A stretch of DNA of 64,000 nucleotides from Gigantopelta aegis (Eukaryota > Mollusca > Gastropoda > Neomphalida > Peltospiridae), in the NCBI RefSeq assembly GCF_016097555.1, contig NC_054704.1, positions 28,500,207 to 28,564,206 of the forward strand. The letters are read 5' to 3'. Shown piece by piece: positions 23,999 to 35,270 of this stretch. The notes under the pieces were generated by a model. That model had not been told where the DNA came from, ran no database searches, and saw nothing but the letters and a program-made list of their open reading frames with translations. How positions within the stretch are numbered: the first letter of the stretch is position 1; the number at the start of each line of letters is the position of its first letter. The position numbers and the translations under genes are program-made.

Positions 23999-25292
23999 AT
24001 GGGTAAATCGAAAAACACTTCAATTGATGTAAAATCGTGTATTAAGAACGTTTTCGATTATTTTGAAGATGAATATCAGCGCGGTAGACCTAGGTATGCT
24101 TTTTATCGAATTGTCGATCGAGTTTCCGCTGCACTTAAAATTTCGGTTTCAACAGTAAAAAGAACTGAAAAATCTAAGCTCTACGAATCCAAGCACAGAA
24201 ATCACTGTTAAAAAAACGCGACCGAAAACAGAAAAATGTTATTAGACGACGAGTATACAGATTTTATAGAGAGGGCGAATTACCTACATTACATAAGATT
24301 AACGTGGCTTTAAGGGAGGAATGTGGAATCAACATATCCATATCAACTTTACGAAGAACACTCCATGACCTCGATTTTAAATACCAACATATGTCTACAA
24401 CCGGAAAAGTGATTTTTGAGGACGCCAATATATTAGACAGGAGACTGTCCTATCTCCATGAAATATCCAGTTTACGAGAACAGGGGTATTTAATAGTGTA
24501 TCAAGATGAGACCTGGGTGAATGTCAACCACACAACATCCCACCACTGGACAGATATCACCCGGGCACAAGTACCGCCAATCACCTGCCGAAATCAGACG
24601 CTGCTGATCGAGTTCCTAAACTCTGTTCGGTGACTGGGAAGGGAAAAAGACTTATTATTTGTCATGCTGGCTGTGATAAATATGGATTGATAGATGGCTG
24701 TCATGGTGAGATGAATCATGACAATTTCATCAAATGGTTTGAAGAACAACTTATGCCTTCTCTACCAGAACCTTCTGTTATCGTCATGGATAACGCAAGC
24801 TACCACAACAAATTAACTGAGATTACACGATGTCCTGCACTAAACGCTAAAAAGGAAGAAATTCAGTCGTGGCTACGAAACAAAAATATACCTTTTGAGA
24901 GTAACATGACAAAGCCAGTTCTTTATGAACTTGTGAAAAGTAACAAATGTGCAAAGCAATTTGTTACTGATGATATTGCTGAACGCCATGGGCACTTGTG
25001 TCTAAGACTGCCGCCAAGACATTCTGAACTCAATCCGATAGAACTGATCTGGAGTCAAGTCAAAGGGCACATAGCTCGTCATAATGACCACGGTGCGGAT
25101 AGAACTTGCACATGCATTGAACTCTGTCACACCTACACACTTCTCTGACGCAGTTAAACATGTAATAAAGATGGAAGAAGATTTTAGAAAACAAAATAGT
25201 TTTATAAGAAATAAAATACCCCCTGTGATAGTCCCCCTTAACGAAGATAGTGATGAAGAAATGAGTTCATACCCATCAGGAGTATTACTTTA
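23999..25292 (+). pseudogene. Transposase, IS630-Tc1-mariner superfamily, DD83E (Sailor-like)
   Basis: ATG at 23999. N-terminal helix-turn-helix part (GRPRYAFYRIVDRVSAAL, KISVSTVKR), linker (INISISTLRRTLHDLDFKY), then DDE domain. Catalytic residues visible: first D in YQDETWVN (~24505), second D in VIVMDNASYHN (~24785), E in LNPIELIW (~25040). I count 83 residues between the second D and E, far more than the ~34-39 of classical Tc1/mariner, and close to the DD82E Sailor group known from aquatic invertebrates. Frameshifts near 24185, 24235, 24590 and 25095 split it. C-terminal acidic tail ends at 25292. Would make the element non-autonomous. Confidence 0.82.
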
Positions 25293-25416
25293 ATGTATGC
25301 ATGAACTCTTTAACACCAAAAACATTTATTTCCATATCATTCACTATCAAACAACCTAACAACCTATAAACTAATCGACTAGAAATACATATAGACTACA
25401 CATACATACGAGAGAA

Positions 25417-25737
25417 ATGTTTATTTAACGACACACTCAACGCATTTGATATACGTTTATGTGGCGTCAGGCAAAACGGTTAAGGAGCATTATGACAGTG
25501 AGAAAGAAACTCGCTACCGCCACATGGGCCACTGTTTCCGATAAGCAATTTTGATAAACAGTAAGGGACGTTTTATATGCACCATCCCATAGACAGGATA
25601 GCAGATACCACAGCCTTTATACATCAGTTGTGGTGCACAGGCTGGAACTAGACGCAACCCAATGGGTCCACCATGTGGGATCGATCAGTCGACCTACCAT
25701 GAGCGAACGCTTTACCTCTGAGCTACGTCCCGCTCCA
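25417..25737 (-). mobile_element. SINE (head 1, tail 1) inside the transposon
   Basis: Minus-strand head (gagcgggacgtagctcagag, damaged B box), body and tail type 1 (left end tttatttaacgacacactca). Diverged more than the copies at 21792 and 53908, so likely older. Confidence 0.85.
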
Positions 25738-25883
25738 TATACAAAAGAAGCCATAAGTGGGGTTGGGGTTGTGCAGAGGGTCACACCTCCACCAATCGCA
25801 TGCATACCATATTCTTCTCTCTCTCCCTATAACCATATAACCATAGATTAAAATATGTCGAGTGCGTCGTTACATAAATGACG

Positions 25884-25885
25884 TT

Positions 25886-25918
<33 letters not shown>

Positions 25919-25942
25919 GTCTCTGTCTGTCTGTCTCTCCCT
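25884..25942. repeat. (CT)n microsatellite
   Basis: Interrupted CT repeat with ctctgt units. Confidence 0.9.
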
Positions 25943-26392
25943 TCAGCACGCGCGCTTGTGTATTCCACAATATAATTACAATATTTGATACATATTTTTT
26001 TTTCAAACTGAGGTTTTGTCACTTGAACTCCCCACCTGAATCCGCGCCTGCTTCATGTTTACAGATATTTTCTTAAATATAGGTCATACTACGATTTGTG
26101 CGGATAGGACGATAGAACCGAACATTAGTTTGAAACGCACTATAGAATGATGCTTTTGATATGCAAATGACCTTAGTTATTTATAGGCGAAATAACCTGC
26201 ATTCAAACGACACAGAGATTTTTAAAAAGTGGAATTAAGTCAACTTCGTGCATTTTATATGATGATTTGTATATAAAACCTGTCGGGGTTTGGGTTTGTT
26301 TTCATGTAAATGGAAAGAAAACAAATATCGAATAGGAAATAAACGTAACATTTGCAAAAAACTTTGGGTTTACATAATTGAACAGGATAATA

Positions 26393-26526
26393 GTACAAAT
26401 ATTAGAACAATCAGAAACACGTTTAATATACAGACACTAATATATTTAATATGTAATTACAATCGTTAAAAGGTTTCTGTTAGTCGATAAGATCTTAAAA
26501 ATTGCAGCAAACTCAGGAATGTCCCT
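26393..26526 (+). mobile_element. MITE-A right arm, inserted in a LINE
   Basis: From gtacaaatattagaac to ggaatgtccct, then TTAA (26527-26530) and LINE sequence ttctggatggaatttaaaag. The uninterrupted LINE at 36650 reads acaattaattctggatgg, confirming a TTAA target. Left arm missing, replaced by the DNA transposon. Confidence 0.85.
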
Positions 26527-26530
26527 TTAA

Positions 26531-27106
26531 TTCTGGATGGAATTTAAAAGATTCCAAAACATTTCTGTTGCCAAATATATCATTTCTCGTCGGCTTGAGA
26601 TGATCACAATACACCAAAATATGGCGCACAGTCAGTGTACACTGAGGAGGAGGGTCCTTTAAAATAAATGAATGCGTCAAATATGTATGACCGATGCGTG
26701 CACGGCACAAACCTACTTCATCCTTCTTGCACCGCCTGTAGGATGACTGCCACTCTCCCAGGACTGGCTTGACAGCATGCAGCTTGTTTGCAACCGCAGC
26801 ATCCCAATCATCTTTCCAAGTCAAAAAGATATATTGGTTAATATGAAATTTAAAATCACTGTAGGGGACACCAACATGGACACGGGGCAAGTTCAAAGCA
26901 GACTTGGCAGCAACGTCTGTCTTTTCGTTACCCCTAATGCCAACATGGCTGGGTACCCAACAAAATATAACATCTTTATTGGCAATTGATAAAAAGACAC
27001 ACTTTCGTACAAGTTCATGTACTGTAGAGCTTGGAAGTTGGAGACACGAAAGTGAGTCTGTAAAAATAATATATTTGGATACACATGAATCCTTAATCTG
27101 TTCCAG
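26531..27106 (-). pseudogene. LINE-1-type fragment, RNase H to ORF2 end, minus
   Basis: Frame 26513-26896 covers the ORF2 end (VRHILVYCDHLKPTRNDIFG). The next frame upstream has LALGVTKRQ and FCW-PSH-type residues in shifted frames, and the part at 27050 encodes the RNase H segment. The sequence breaks at ccttaatctgttcCAG (27106) and resumes with ggctttaattactgcccagg at 35735, on the far side of the Harbinger element. Confidence 0.8.
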
Positions 27107-28820
27107 GGCCCCGTTCCACGAAAGAATTGTAGCTAAGGTTAATTGTAGTGACTAAGGTGAATCTTACGGTTGGCATACGTAAGAATTACAACCGTTCCAC
27201 GAAGCAACCTTTGATCGATCGTAAATCCTCTTCCCCTACTAACATGATGTAATTTACAATTAAAATCTGTTGTTATTAAATAACAAAAAAGTCGATTGTA
27301 CTCAGCTAGAGTTATGTCTCTTTTCGCACTTGTTTGACAGACGACAGTAATATTATTATCGTCTGTCAACGTCAAGAGTGGGGCAACATATCAGGAGCTA
27401 AACGAGTGAGAAAATCAAACTTTAGTCATTCCGAATTAGAAATATTAACGGACGAAGTTATGAGTAATCATTCTGTATTATTTTCTTCGTTTTTGTCAAC
27501 CGTAACCAACAAAAGAAAGATAGACATTTGGGATGGAATAGCAGAAAAGTTGGTGGTTTTAATTTAAAAATAATATAGCTTTTTTGTATAGAATTACGTA
27601 ATTTAGGGCACATTAAAAATAACTAAATAATAGTTGGGTGAGGCTATATAGTCCGTCTAATCATTCTGTAAGAAAAAAAAATTGTAGGCCTAAATGTTTT
27701 TCCGGATTCCTTTTATGCTTTGAATTCAGCAGATTTGAGTCAATAGAAGAGATGGAATGCCTAAATATTACTTCTTTTTTTCCAGTTGTGAAGAATTCCT
27801 AACATAAACCTATTTCGAATTCAATGCCTGAATTTATTACAAATTGTCTTACAGATAACATTTTGTTCACATTTCTATAATATACACAAATATAATTTGA
27901 CGACAAATACTAATTAATTTTAAATGTCGAATTTTATTTAATATTTTCAATTTTGTTATTGCATTGTAATGACAAATGAACAAAAATGCATGCAATTCAA
28001 TTTCGTTTCAATATTTATTGGCACATAATATTTATTTTAAAAAACCCCACTCAACAGAACAAATTAAAGCGCAGTTATTGAAACAGAGAAATTGTAATTA
28101 ATGTATGAACATTGCAGATGTCAGATAGGGAAGAAAGCCACCACTTGGAGAAGAGAGTCAACAATGACGGGGAGGGTCGGCACCACCTAATCTCAATGCC
28201 ATTGAAGACAAGGTAAACTATAATTAGCTTTTAAACAAATACATCGGTAACTTTCAGCTACACAGTGATACAATAACACTGAACATTTCAATACACAATA
28301 ACAAACATATACACCCACCCACGTACGATCCATCATTTATTCATTTCATACATTAATTATACAAGCACATACAATATTTTTATAGGTCTTGTCATTGATT
28401 CCAATTGTTCAGATAGAGGGAATAGAAGGTGGTGCAGAAACAGCACTAGTTGATGGTAATGTTAATTGAAAAAGAAAGAAAACAGTTATAATATATTAAT
28501 TAAAGAACAAAATTGTGGACATATCAGGGTTTCTGCAAGAGTACAGAGGATAAAATTATGTACCCTAAAATCTTTAAATTAATGGATATATTTCATACAT
28601 TTCAGATGTAGACGATAGTAAGAGAACTGCTGTTTAAAATTAATCAAAGCAGTGTCCAATTCAAAACATTTCAAACCCATGAGCCACTTATGTACCTCCA
28701 ATTATTTTATGGCAGAAAGTTTGCATAATAATGTAAATATGCAGAAGCACATGAAAGAAATTAATGTCTTTTTTGAAACACTAGTTAGGTCATGAATTTA
28801 GGGTACTGGCTTCCACCCCA

Positions 28821-28822
<2 letters not shown>

Positions 28823-28908
<86 letters not shown>
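28823..28908. repeat. (CT)n microsatellite, ~86 bp
   Basis: Almost pure CT repeat in an intron of the Myb-like gene. Confidence 0.97.
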
Positions 28909-28912
<4 letters not shown>

Positions 28913-29013
28913 CATATCAATATATGTATCCATATCTCTCTCAAAATTAAGTTTCTGGTAAAATGCCTGTCTCTATGTATCCATATCTCTCTGTAACAAT
29001 AATTAAGCATTTC

Positions 29014-29280
29014 TGACCGACAATTTAAATTTCTCTTTAGAGTGGTGAATGTATATGTTACGTATATTTTCAAACACTTTCAGTCTTTAGATACAATAGT
29101 GGGAACAATTTTCTAAACATTTCTGTAACTGTAATACAAAAGACAACATGCATTATCTTGACCGACAATTTAAATGTATTTCTCTTTAGAGTGGTGAATG
29201 TATATGTTACGTTAATTTTTCAAACACTTTCAGTTTCCTTTAGATACAATAGTGGGAACAATTTTCTAAACATTTCTTGT
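29014..29280. repeat. Local tandem duplication, ~144-bp period
   Basis: gaccgacaatttaaat ... tctttagagtggtgaatgta ... gatacaatagtgggaacaat occurs at 29014-29130 and again at 29158-29280, with small indels. Lies in an intron of the Myb-like gene. Confidence 0.85.
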
Positions 29281-32087
29281 AGAAAACTGATGTTCAAGTT
29301 AGACCGATGTTATTTGAAATCAACATGCATTTTAATACATTTCATTCAATTCTTAGACAACTTGAGCATATTAGTATCAGCAGATGATGTCATCGCATCC
29401 AGCAATACGTCTTCGCTTGCACCTGTCGATGAATCTTCACCTGGTAATGATAAGAAAAAACAAAAAACATTACGAAATGAATATTTTTTTTAATAATTAA
29501 GACATTGCTTACCTGTAATACTATAGTTTGTAAATCATTCAATTGTAAATAAATTAATTTACCACAAGTTTTTACAATTTAATAATTTCTCGAAATTGAT
29601 ATAAGGAAATGCTATTTACAAATTATTAACGCAAATGTTTCTTTTCATGATATAAGTATTATTTTTACTTTTAGAACCATTGTCAAATGATGACAGTCAG
29701 GACCAACAGAAGACACCGTGTAAGTTAACTGTTGATTATATGTTGTTTCAAATAACATTACAAATAAGGCTGCACTCTATTATTCCCGAACAGTAACTAA
29801 CTGTTGGCATGTATGTGACTGAAGCGTACAAAGGCTAAAAATTAAAGTAAATAATAAAAATCTACGTAATATATTCAATGTAAAATAAAAAATTAAAAAA
29901 TATATATGTATACATGTAATTACAGAAATAAATATTAAATATACTTTTTTTTTTCTTTTTTTTTTACATGTAAGTAGAAATATAACAATGCTTTTTCATG
30001 CACATTTTCTTGAAATTAGAAATGATAGTGGTATTGTTTTGCAATATTTATAATTTGTTAATGTAAATAATTCAATTTGTGTGTACAAAATTACATAATC
30101 TGATAGGAAATCTGATTTCACTGAGCTTGTTTTGACATAAAGGTATTTGACATACTAGTATCTAAATATTCTACTTTTCAGTACTTATATTAAGAAAAGT
30201 CCACTGTAAATTATCTGTATCATGGTTCATACACTTATTTACCAAGAAAATGCATGACTTTCCATTATTTCCACTGATAATGAAATTAACAGCAATTGAA
30301 AACTGCTTTAGACATTATACTATTTTTTCTCTCTCCAAAGGCTGTAAGACTAATACATTATAAATTAAAGAAACAAAATACTGATTTCTAAAACCAGATG
30401 CAACAAGAAATAATTATGACTCGGTTAACATTAATTGTTTTATGTTCAATATATGATCACGATTACTTGCTTAGCATGTACAAGTACATAAATTATAACT
30501 ATCTGGTATTTACATTTTCAGTCCAACAGTGGGGGTGTTTTTCAATGCCATGCCATAATTTATCATAATGTAGTCAACATACTCCCCCAAAAAGTTAAAA
30601 GTATTATAACTGTTAAGAAAAAGAAGAGAACCCCTTCCCCCCAACAAAAAAACACATTTATTTTAAAAGATAACAAATAAACTGAACAAATATTAAAATT
30701 TCCAGTTTCAGGATATTTATGTAAATAAATTGTCATTATAATTTGGAAAGTATTTTGTTATGGTCATTTGTTTTTGGGTCAGTAGCAAAAACCAAACAGT
30801 TTGTTCTGTTATGCCTTAAGTCTTTAATCAAATGTCACATCGCAGAACAAACTGCAGTGTGTTCAGAATAACCAATAATGAAAAGAAACCTCAAGTAGAG
30901 AAATATTGCTCTATCAGTTGCCGTCTTATCGGCCGGCCCTCCTGCTGGTCTTGACAAGCATCCTGGTCAACTTGAAATGCGTCTGCATCTACTTCAGGAG
31001 GGTTAGGCAGCTTGAAATCCAAACAGAAGTTGTGGAGCTTAAAAGCTTCCATGATCACATGGGAACATCTTGTAGGGCTAAAAGGGAGGCATCCCGTACT
31101 TTTGTGCAGACATCTAACAAATGTTTACATACAAATACGGTTATTGTGGGATCGGAGTTTAGAATTTCAATTTAATAGGAAGCAAGCAATATTTTTGTTG
31201 GACATTATCATGATTATTACCATTATCATTATTATCTATTACTGAATGTGTGTGTATGCGTGCGCGCGTGTGCAAAAATGTCTAAATGATATGAAGAACC
31301 ACACGTGTTGTTTTCATGGGTCATAGTATAAACATGTAAATTGTATGTATGTTTATTTACCATGTTTAGCACTACAGTATGAATTGAAAGCAGTTATCTG
31401 AACAAAATTAATAATGTATAAGCCTTGGAATATTTTGCAGGGCTCGATATATAAAGTAAAATATGGTACGCTGTTATTTCTTTCAAACAGGTCTAAAGAA
31501 ATGTCATGCAAACAAAAAATGTGGTCTGCTGGAAATACAGCGACATGGGGTATGGGAAGGCTTTGTGATACTATTAGAAAAATTATGACTTCTAAGAGGC
31601 ATTTTAGAGCAATGTGGAATTAAAATATAACACTATCATGATTCGTCTGATATTTTGTTCGCAATTGCAGATTTAATCAGTCATAACTGATGATTTTTGC
31701 TTACTGTGTTTTGTTTATTCAGCAATTCTTTCAAAGTTTTTTTTTGTTTTGTTTTTTTGAAAGGGCAGGGAGGAGGGGGATCGTGCAGCCGCCCTCATTT
31801 AATTTTCACCCAGCAAGAACACTTTATGGAATATAAAATTTGACAAATTGTTACCTAAATCTCGACTTCAGTAAACCAAATGCTCTTTCCACAGTATTCC
31901 GTGTCCTGCAGTGTGAGCTGTTGTACTTTTCCTCAGCTCTTGATTATGTTTCTGGTAATGGAGTCATCAGCCAGGGTTTGCAAGGATATCTGTTGTTCAA
32001 GGACAAATATGTAATGAAAAAAAATAATAAGAGAAAAAAGAAGAAATGAAACGGTGATAAATGCAATTAAATGAAAGATAAAACTAG

Positions 32088-32185
32088 AATTTTGTTTTGT
32101 TTAACACATTGATTTATTAATCATCGGCTACTGGATGTCAAACATTTTAGAGAGGAAACCCGCTACATTTTTCCATTAGTAGGTA
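32088..32185 (-). mobile_element. SINE tail-type-2 fragment
   Basis: ttttgtttaacacattgatttattaatcatcggctactggatgtcaaac then agaggaaacccgctacattt on plus, that is tail 2 and the adjacent body part on minus. Head and most of the body missing. Confidence 0.7.
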
Positions 32186-33640
32186 ACGAACGCACAAGTT
32201 GATCACATTTGTTCACAAGTCTCATCTGAACTGTCTCGCCCAAGATTCAAAATCTCTATTCTGTAATGCATATATTCATGGGCGTACATGGGGGGGGGGG
32301 GGGGGGGGGGTTCGACTCGGCTAATTTCATCAAAATCGGACAAGAAGTGGGTTTTTTTATCGCCATGGAAACTGTTCGTGCAATGATAAAGAGATAGGTG
32401 ATTTATAAAAGTTTAACATTTTATATCTTGACTAATAATAAAGATATTCCGCTCAAATTTGGAAAAGACAATTATGGAGCTATTGCGACTGCATGAAAAA
32501 AATCGGGACCTTCAAAGATCAAAGGTCAAGGTCACTGCGAATGTGCATTGGTTTTACAATGTAGCGTTATAACTCAAAAACCGTACATGAGAAAATTTTT
32601 TTTTTTTTTTTTTTTCACGTCTTTGGATACCCTATCTGATAAAACAATAAAAACTCGAGCGAACCTATAATTGACGTCATAAAAAATACGTCAATATTTT
32701 AAATTTAACATGTAAAAGTTCTATACCTAAATTTTGATCTCTAACAAATATTGGAAGCGATTTCTAAAATTATAAAACAATTACAGTATATCTCTACTCG
32801 ATGTGGCAATCTGTGTGCAGAATTTAAGATATGATAACAAAGTAAAATAGGTTTCCATGGCAACGAATATTCCCATTATGAAGTAGAGGCCAGTTTTTGA
32901 AAGTTTTACATTTTATATCTCAGCTGAGTCCACCTGCCAACCTGTAAACTTTCAACCTGTCCAACTATCTATCAACTGTTTCTACCAATCAGCAACAGTT
33001 TTCGCAAAGTATCATCCTCTGGACGACCTCTAGTTTTTTTTTTTGAGGGGGGGGGGGGGGGGGGGGGGGCCAAGCTCAAGCATGTACAATTTCAAGAACG
33101 TTGAACAAGTTCATTAGTTGTACATACAGCATGACCCAGGGTGGGGTGGCCGGCCGGGCCGCCCTCCAGTGTACACAGAAACAATATTACTATTGGGTGT
33201 GTGGGTGTATGTCGGTGATTTAAAGGGAGTCGAGGGAGTTCCCTGGCGAAAATTACATGAACTAACAAATATTACGTGATCTAACGTCATTTTCCCAATT
33301 TATCAATTTTATTGTGCTTGGCTGCAGATGGACAATAGGGCAGTCGTTTATTTGGGCAGCACTTAGTAATTTAGTCCGTGACCCCCTATTTTTTTTCATC
33401 TATGTTTTCCTATTATGACAACGCTACTCTATTCAAAATATGAATAAAATATTATTAGTAAATCAGAATGTTTTTTAATTAAGAATTACCTTTTCTGGCC
33501 CTTACATTTTTTGGTACAAACCGCGATCAATTATTGGCGGGGGAGACAATGTTTTTTTCTGAAAACTATCTCTATATAGGCTAGTTTAACAATGTTATTG
33601 ACAGAACTTTGACAGATTGTGTCTTCTTTTATTCCCACAC
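32186..33640. other. Unassigned DNA within the Harbinger element
   Basis: G-runs at 32290-32310 and 33048-33069. The intervening stretch (tttcatcaaaatcggacaag, aggtcaaggtcactgcgaat) has the look of a common dispersed repeat. No transposase DDE exon was found on either strand. 33136 starts cagggtggggtggccggcc, which could be a hAT terminus, but no partner was found. Confidence 0.35.
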
Positions 33641-33642
33641 AG

Positions 33643-34726
33643 ATCACGAGTTGAGCCTCTGAGTCACTCATCAACATCAGACAGCCAACAAGGTCTCTCT
33701 AAGCGTGACTACAGAGTTGTGCAGGTGGTGGGCGATGGAAGGTGTTTCTTTCGCTGTCTTTCAATTCACATGTTCCCCAATCTGCAAGTCACTCCGCGAA
33801 AAAACACAGGGGTACCGTCTGATATTCAAATCGACAAACAAGAAAAGCTGTGGGCAGATATTCTCCGCCAAGAAGTGGTCTCTACCTTGAACAGCGAATG
33901 TTCATACCTGGAGCTAAATGCCAAAAAGTACCCATTTCTGTTAGACAAAGGAGTTGGAGTTAAGTATTCTTCAATGAAAACACGGCTCACTAAAATGGCT
34001 CATGTCTTTGAGTATGCGGGGAATTTAGAGATTATGGGAGCAGCATACATCCTGAAACTCCCTATCCGTATTTATGAGGACAGGGGCAATGATTTTAATG
34101 TTATAGCAGTAATACCAACCGATCACTATAGTGGGCGAACCCCAGTGCGTATCCAATACAAGATGGATACAGCTGTTGCTGCAGGTCACTACAACCTGAT
34201 TGTGCCATTCAATAACAAAACTGTTGTAAAATCATCACATCCCAAAAGTGTCATGCAATCAGTGATGGCGGTCGCAATGGGAGCCAGTCCAGTACAAAGA
34301 GCAGTTACCCTGCATTCACTAATCGTCCCATATTCTACAGAACTTCAATTTGATGACAAAGATCATGTGCCGTCTTCTCCTTCTGGACCAAATTCCCACT
34401 CCAGTTCTTCATCTCCGATCTCTAGTCGGTCAGTCTCAGACGAGCCGCCAGCAGTCCCTAGTCGGTCAACCTCAGACGAGCCGCCAGCAGCCCCTAGTCG
34501 GTCAACCTCAGACGAGCCGCCAGCAGCCCCTAATTTGCCAAGTTATTGCATGCATACTGCGACATCTGTTCCACCAGTGGACACCACGCCTCTACATGTA
34601 ATTGATGACATCGGCAAGATTATTTGCGATACCATGAACAATAAAGAGATCCAGACTGCCATTGATGATCTTAGTCCAGGTCAAAAGTTCCACCTGCTGG
34701 TGAATAATTACCGTCCATCCTTTTAA
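33643..34726 (+). CDS. OTU-domain cysteine-protease-like protein, transposon-associated, ~361 codons
   Basis: Long intact frame ending TAA at 34726. It has no ATG near its start but a good acceptor (ttattcccacacag before 33643), so it is probably the last exon of a spliced gene. The OTU fold is indicated by VVGDGRCFFRCLS (candidate Asp and catalytic Cys), a central helix region, AGNLEIMGAAYILKLPIRIY and AAGHYNLIVPF (candidate His). All three expected catalytic positions are present. After it comes a Ser/Pro-rich linker with three copies of SRSxSDEPPAxP, then a C-terminal part (IDDIGKIICDTMNNKEIQTA). OTU proteins usually cleave ubiquitin or ubiquitin-like chains (family knowledge). The frame is open while neighbours are broken, so it is young or selected. 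It lies inside the Harbinger element and 21 bp upstream of a co-oriented hAT-like ORF, so it is likely transposon cargo or the element's own ORF. Confidence 0.75.
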
Positions 34727-34747
34727 TATATTTTCCCCACTTGCTAC

Positions 34748-35270
34748 ATGAATAGATGTAATCGTTCATTCGAATATCACTGGCTTCAACGGTATCTATG
34801 GCTTCTGTACAGTCCAAAACTCGATGGCGTGTTTTGCGTGTGCTGTGCTCCGTTAGTCAAGGATAGGGGAAGTAAAGGTGCTATGGTGAACAAACCGTTT
34901 ACGAAGTGGACAAAGCTGCATGAGGTACTAAGCGAACACGCAAAAACCGTCTATCATTGTTCTGCTTTAAGTGATGCCACCCACTTCAAAAGTTCCATTG
35001 AAACACCAAACAAAGGGATTCACTGCGTATTGGATCGATCAAGGCAAAGCAGAATAACAGAAAACAGACACATCGTAAAAATGATTGCCAAGTCCATTCT
35101 TCATTGTGGTAGACAGTGTATTGGACTGTGAGGTAAAGTCGAGAATGTATTGGATGAGGCCATAAACCCAGGTAATTTTCTTGCAACGCTAAAATTGCTT
35201 GGAGAATCCGATCCACTCTTACAGCAATGCACCACTGCACCACTGCAGATCCGCAATTTCCAAAAAAAAC
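34748..35270 (+). pseudogene. hAT-like transposase N-terminal region (TTF-type zinc finger)
   Basis: ATG at 34748. It reads RSFEYHWLQRYLWLLYSPKL, DGVFCVCCAPLV, FTKWTKLHEVLSEHAKTVYH, RQSRITENRHIVKMIAKSI, LHCGRQCIGL, then a stop (TGA near 35130), and continues in frame with NFLATLKLLGESDPLLQQ. This is the TTF zinc-finger plus following region of ZMYM1/hAT-type transposases. The RNase H-like catalytic part and dimerisation domain are absent; homology ends at about 35260 against the donor of the Harbinger transposase exon. The close spacing after the OTU frame suggests one element with two ORFs (inference). Confidence 0.75.

Larger units (their letters stand above)
22990..26392 (+). mobile_element. 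Tc1/mariner-like DNA transposon with ~240-bp inverted repeats
   Basis: 22990-23232 and 26157-26392 are inverted copies (ttattatcctgttcaatta ... ttaggtcatttacatatcaaaa, with scattered differences). Between them lies a single plus-strand transposase relic. The right end abuts ...ataaTAgtacaaatattag of a MITE-A, compatible with a TA target. The left flank does not clearly continue the MITE, so target-site duplication is not proven. The alternative is two inverted copies of an unrelated repeat flanking the transposase. Confidence 0.6.
27380..31595 (+). pseudogene. Harbinger Myb/SANT-like DNA-binding protein gene, at least seven exons
   Basis: Exon 1 (about 27380-27550) encodes RVRKSNFSHSELEILTDEV ... 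VTNKRKIDIWDGIAEK, a Myb/SANT-like domain as in PIF/Harbinger ORF1. Then exons with AG/GT borders in phase: 28118-28213 (ends PNLNAIEDK), 28386-28455 (VLSLIPIVQIEGIEGG), a 12-nt microexon 28606-28617, 29357-29443 (SADDVIASSNTSSLAPVDES), 29675-29719 (EPLSNDDSQDQQKTP) and 31491-31595 (LKKCHANKKCGLLEIQ, stop). A one-base loss in the G-run near 28170 shifts the frame in exon 2, so the gene appears dead. No ATG is obvious for exon 1; an upstream exon may exist. Its likely role was binding element ends and guiding the transposase to the nucleus (known for the family). Confidence 0.7.
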
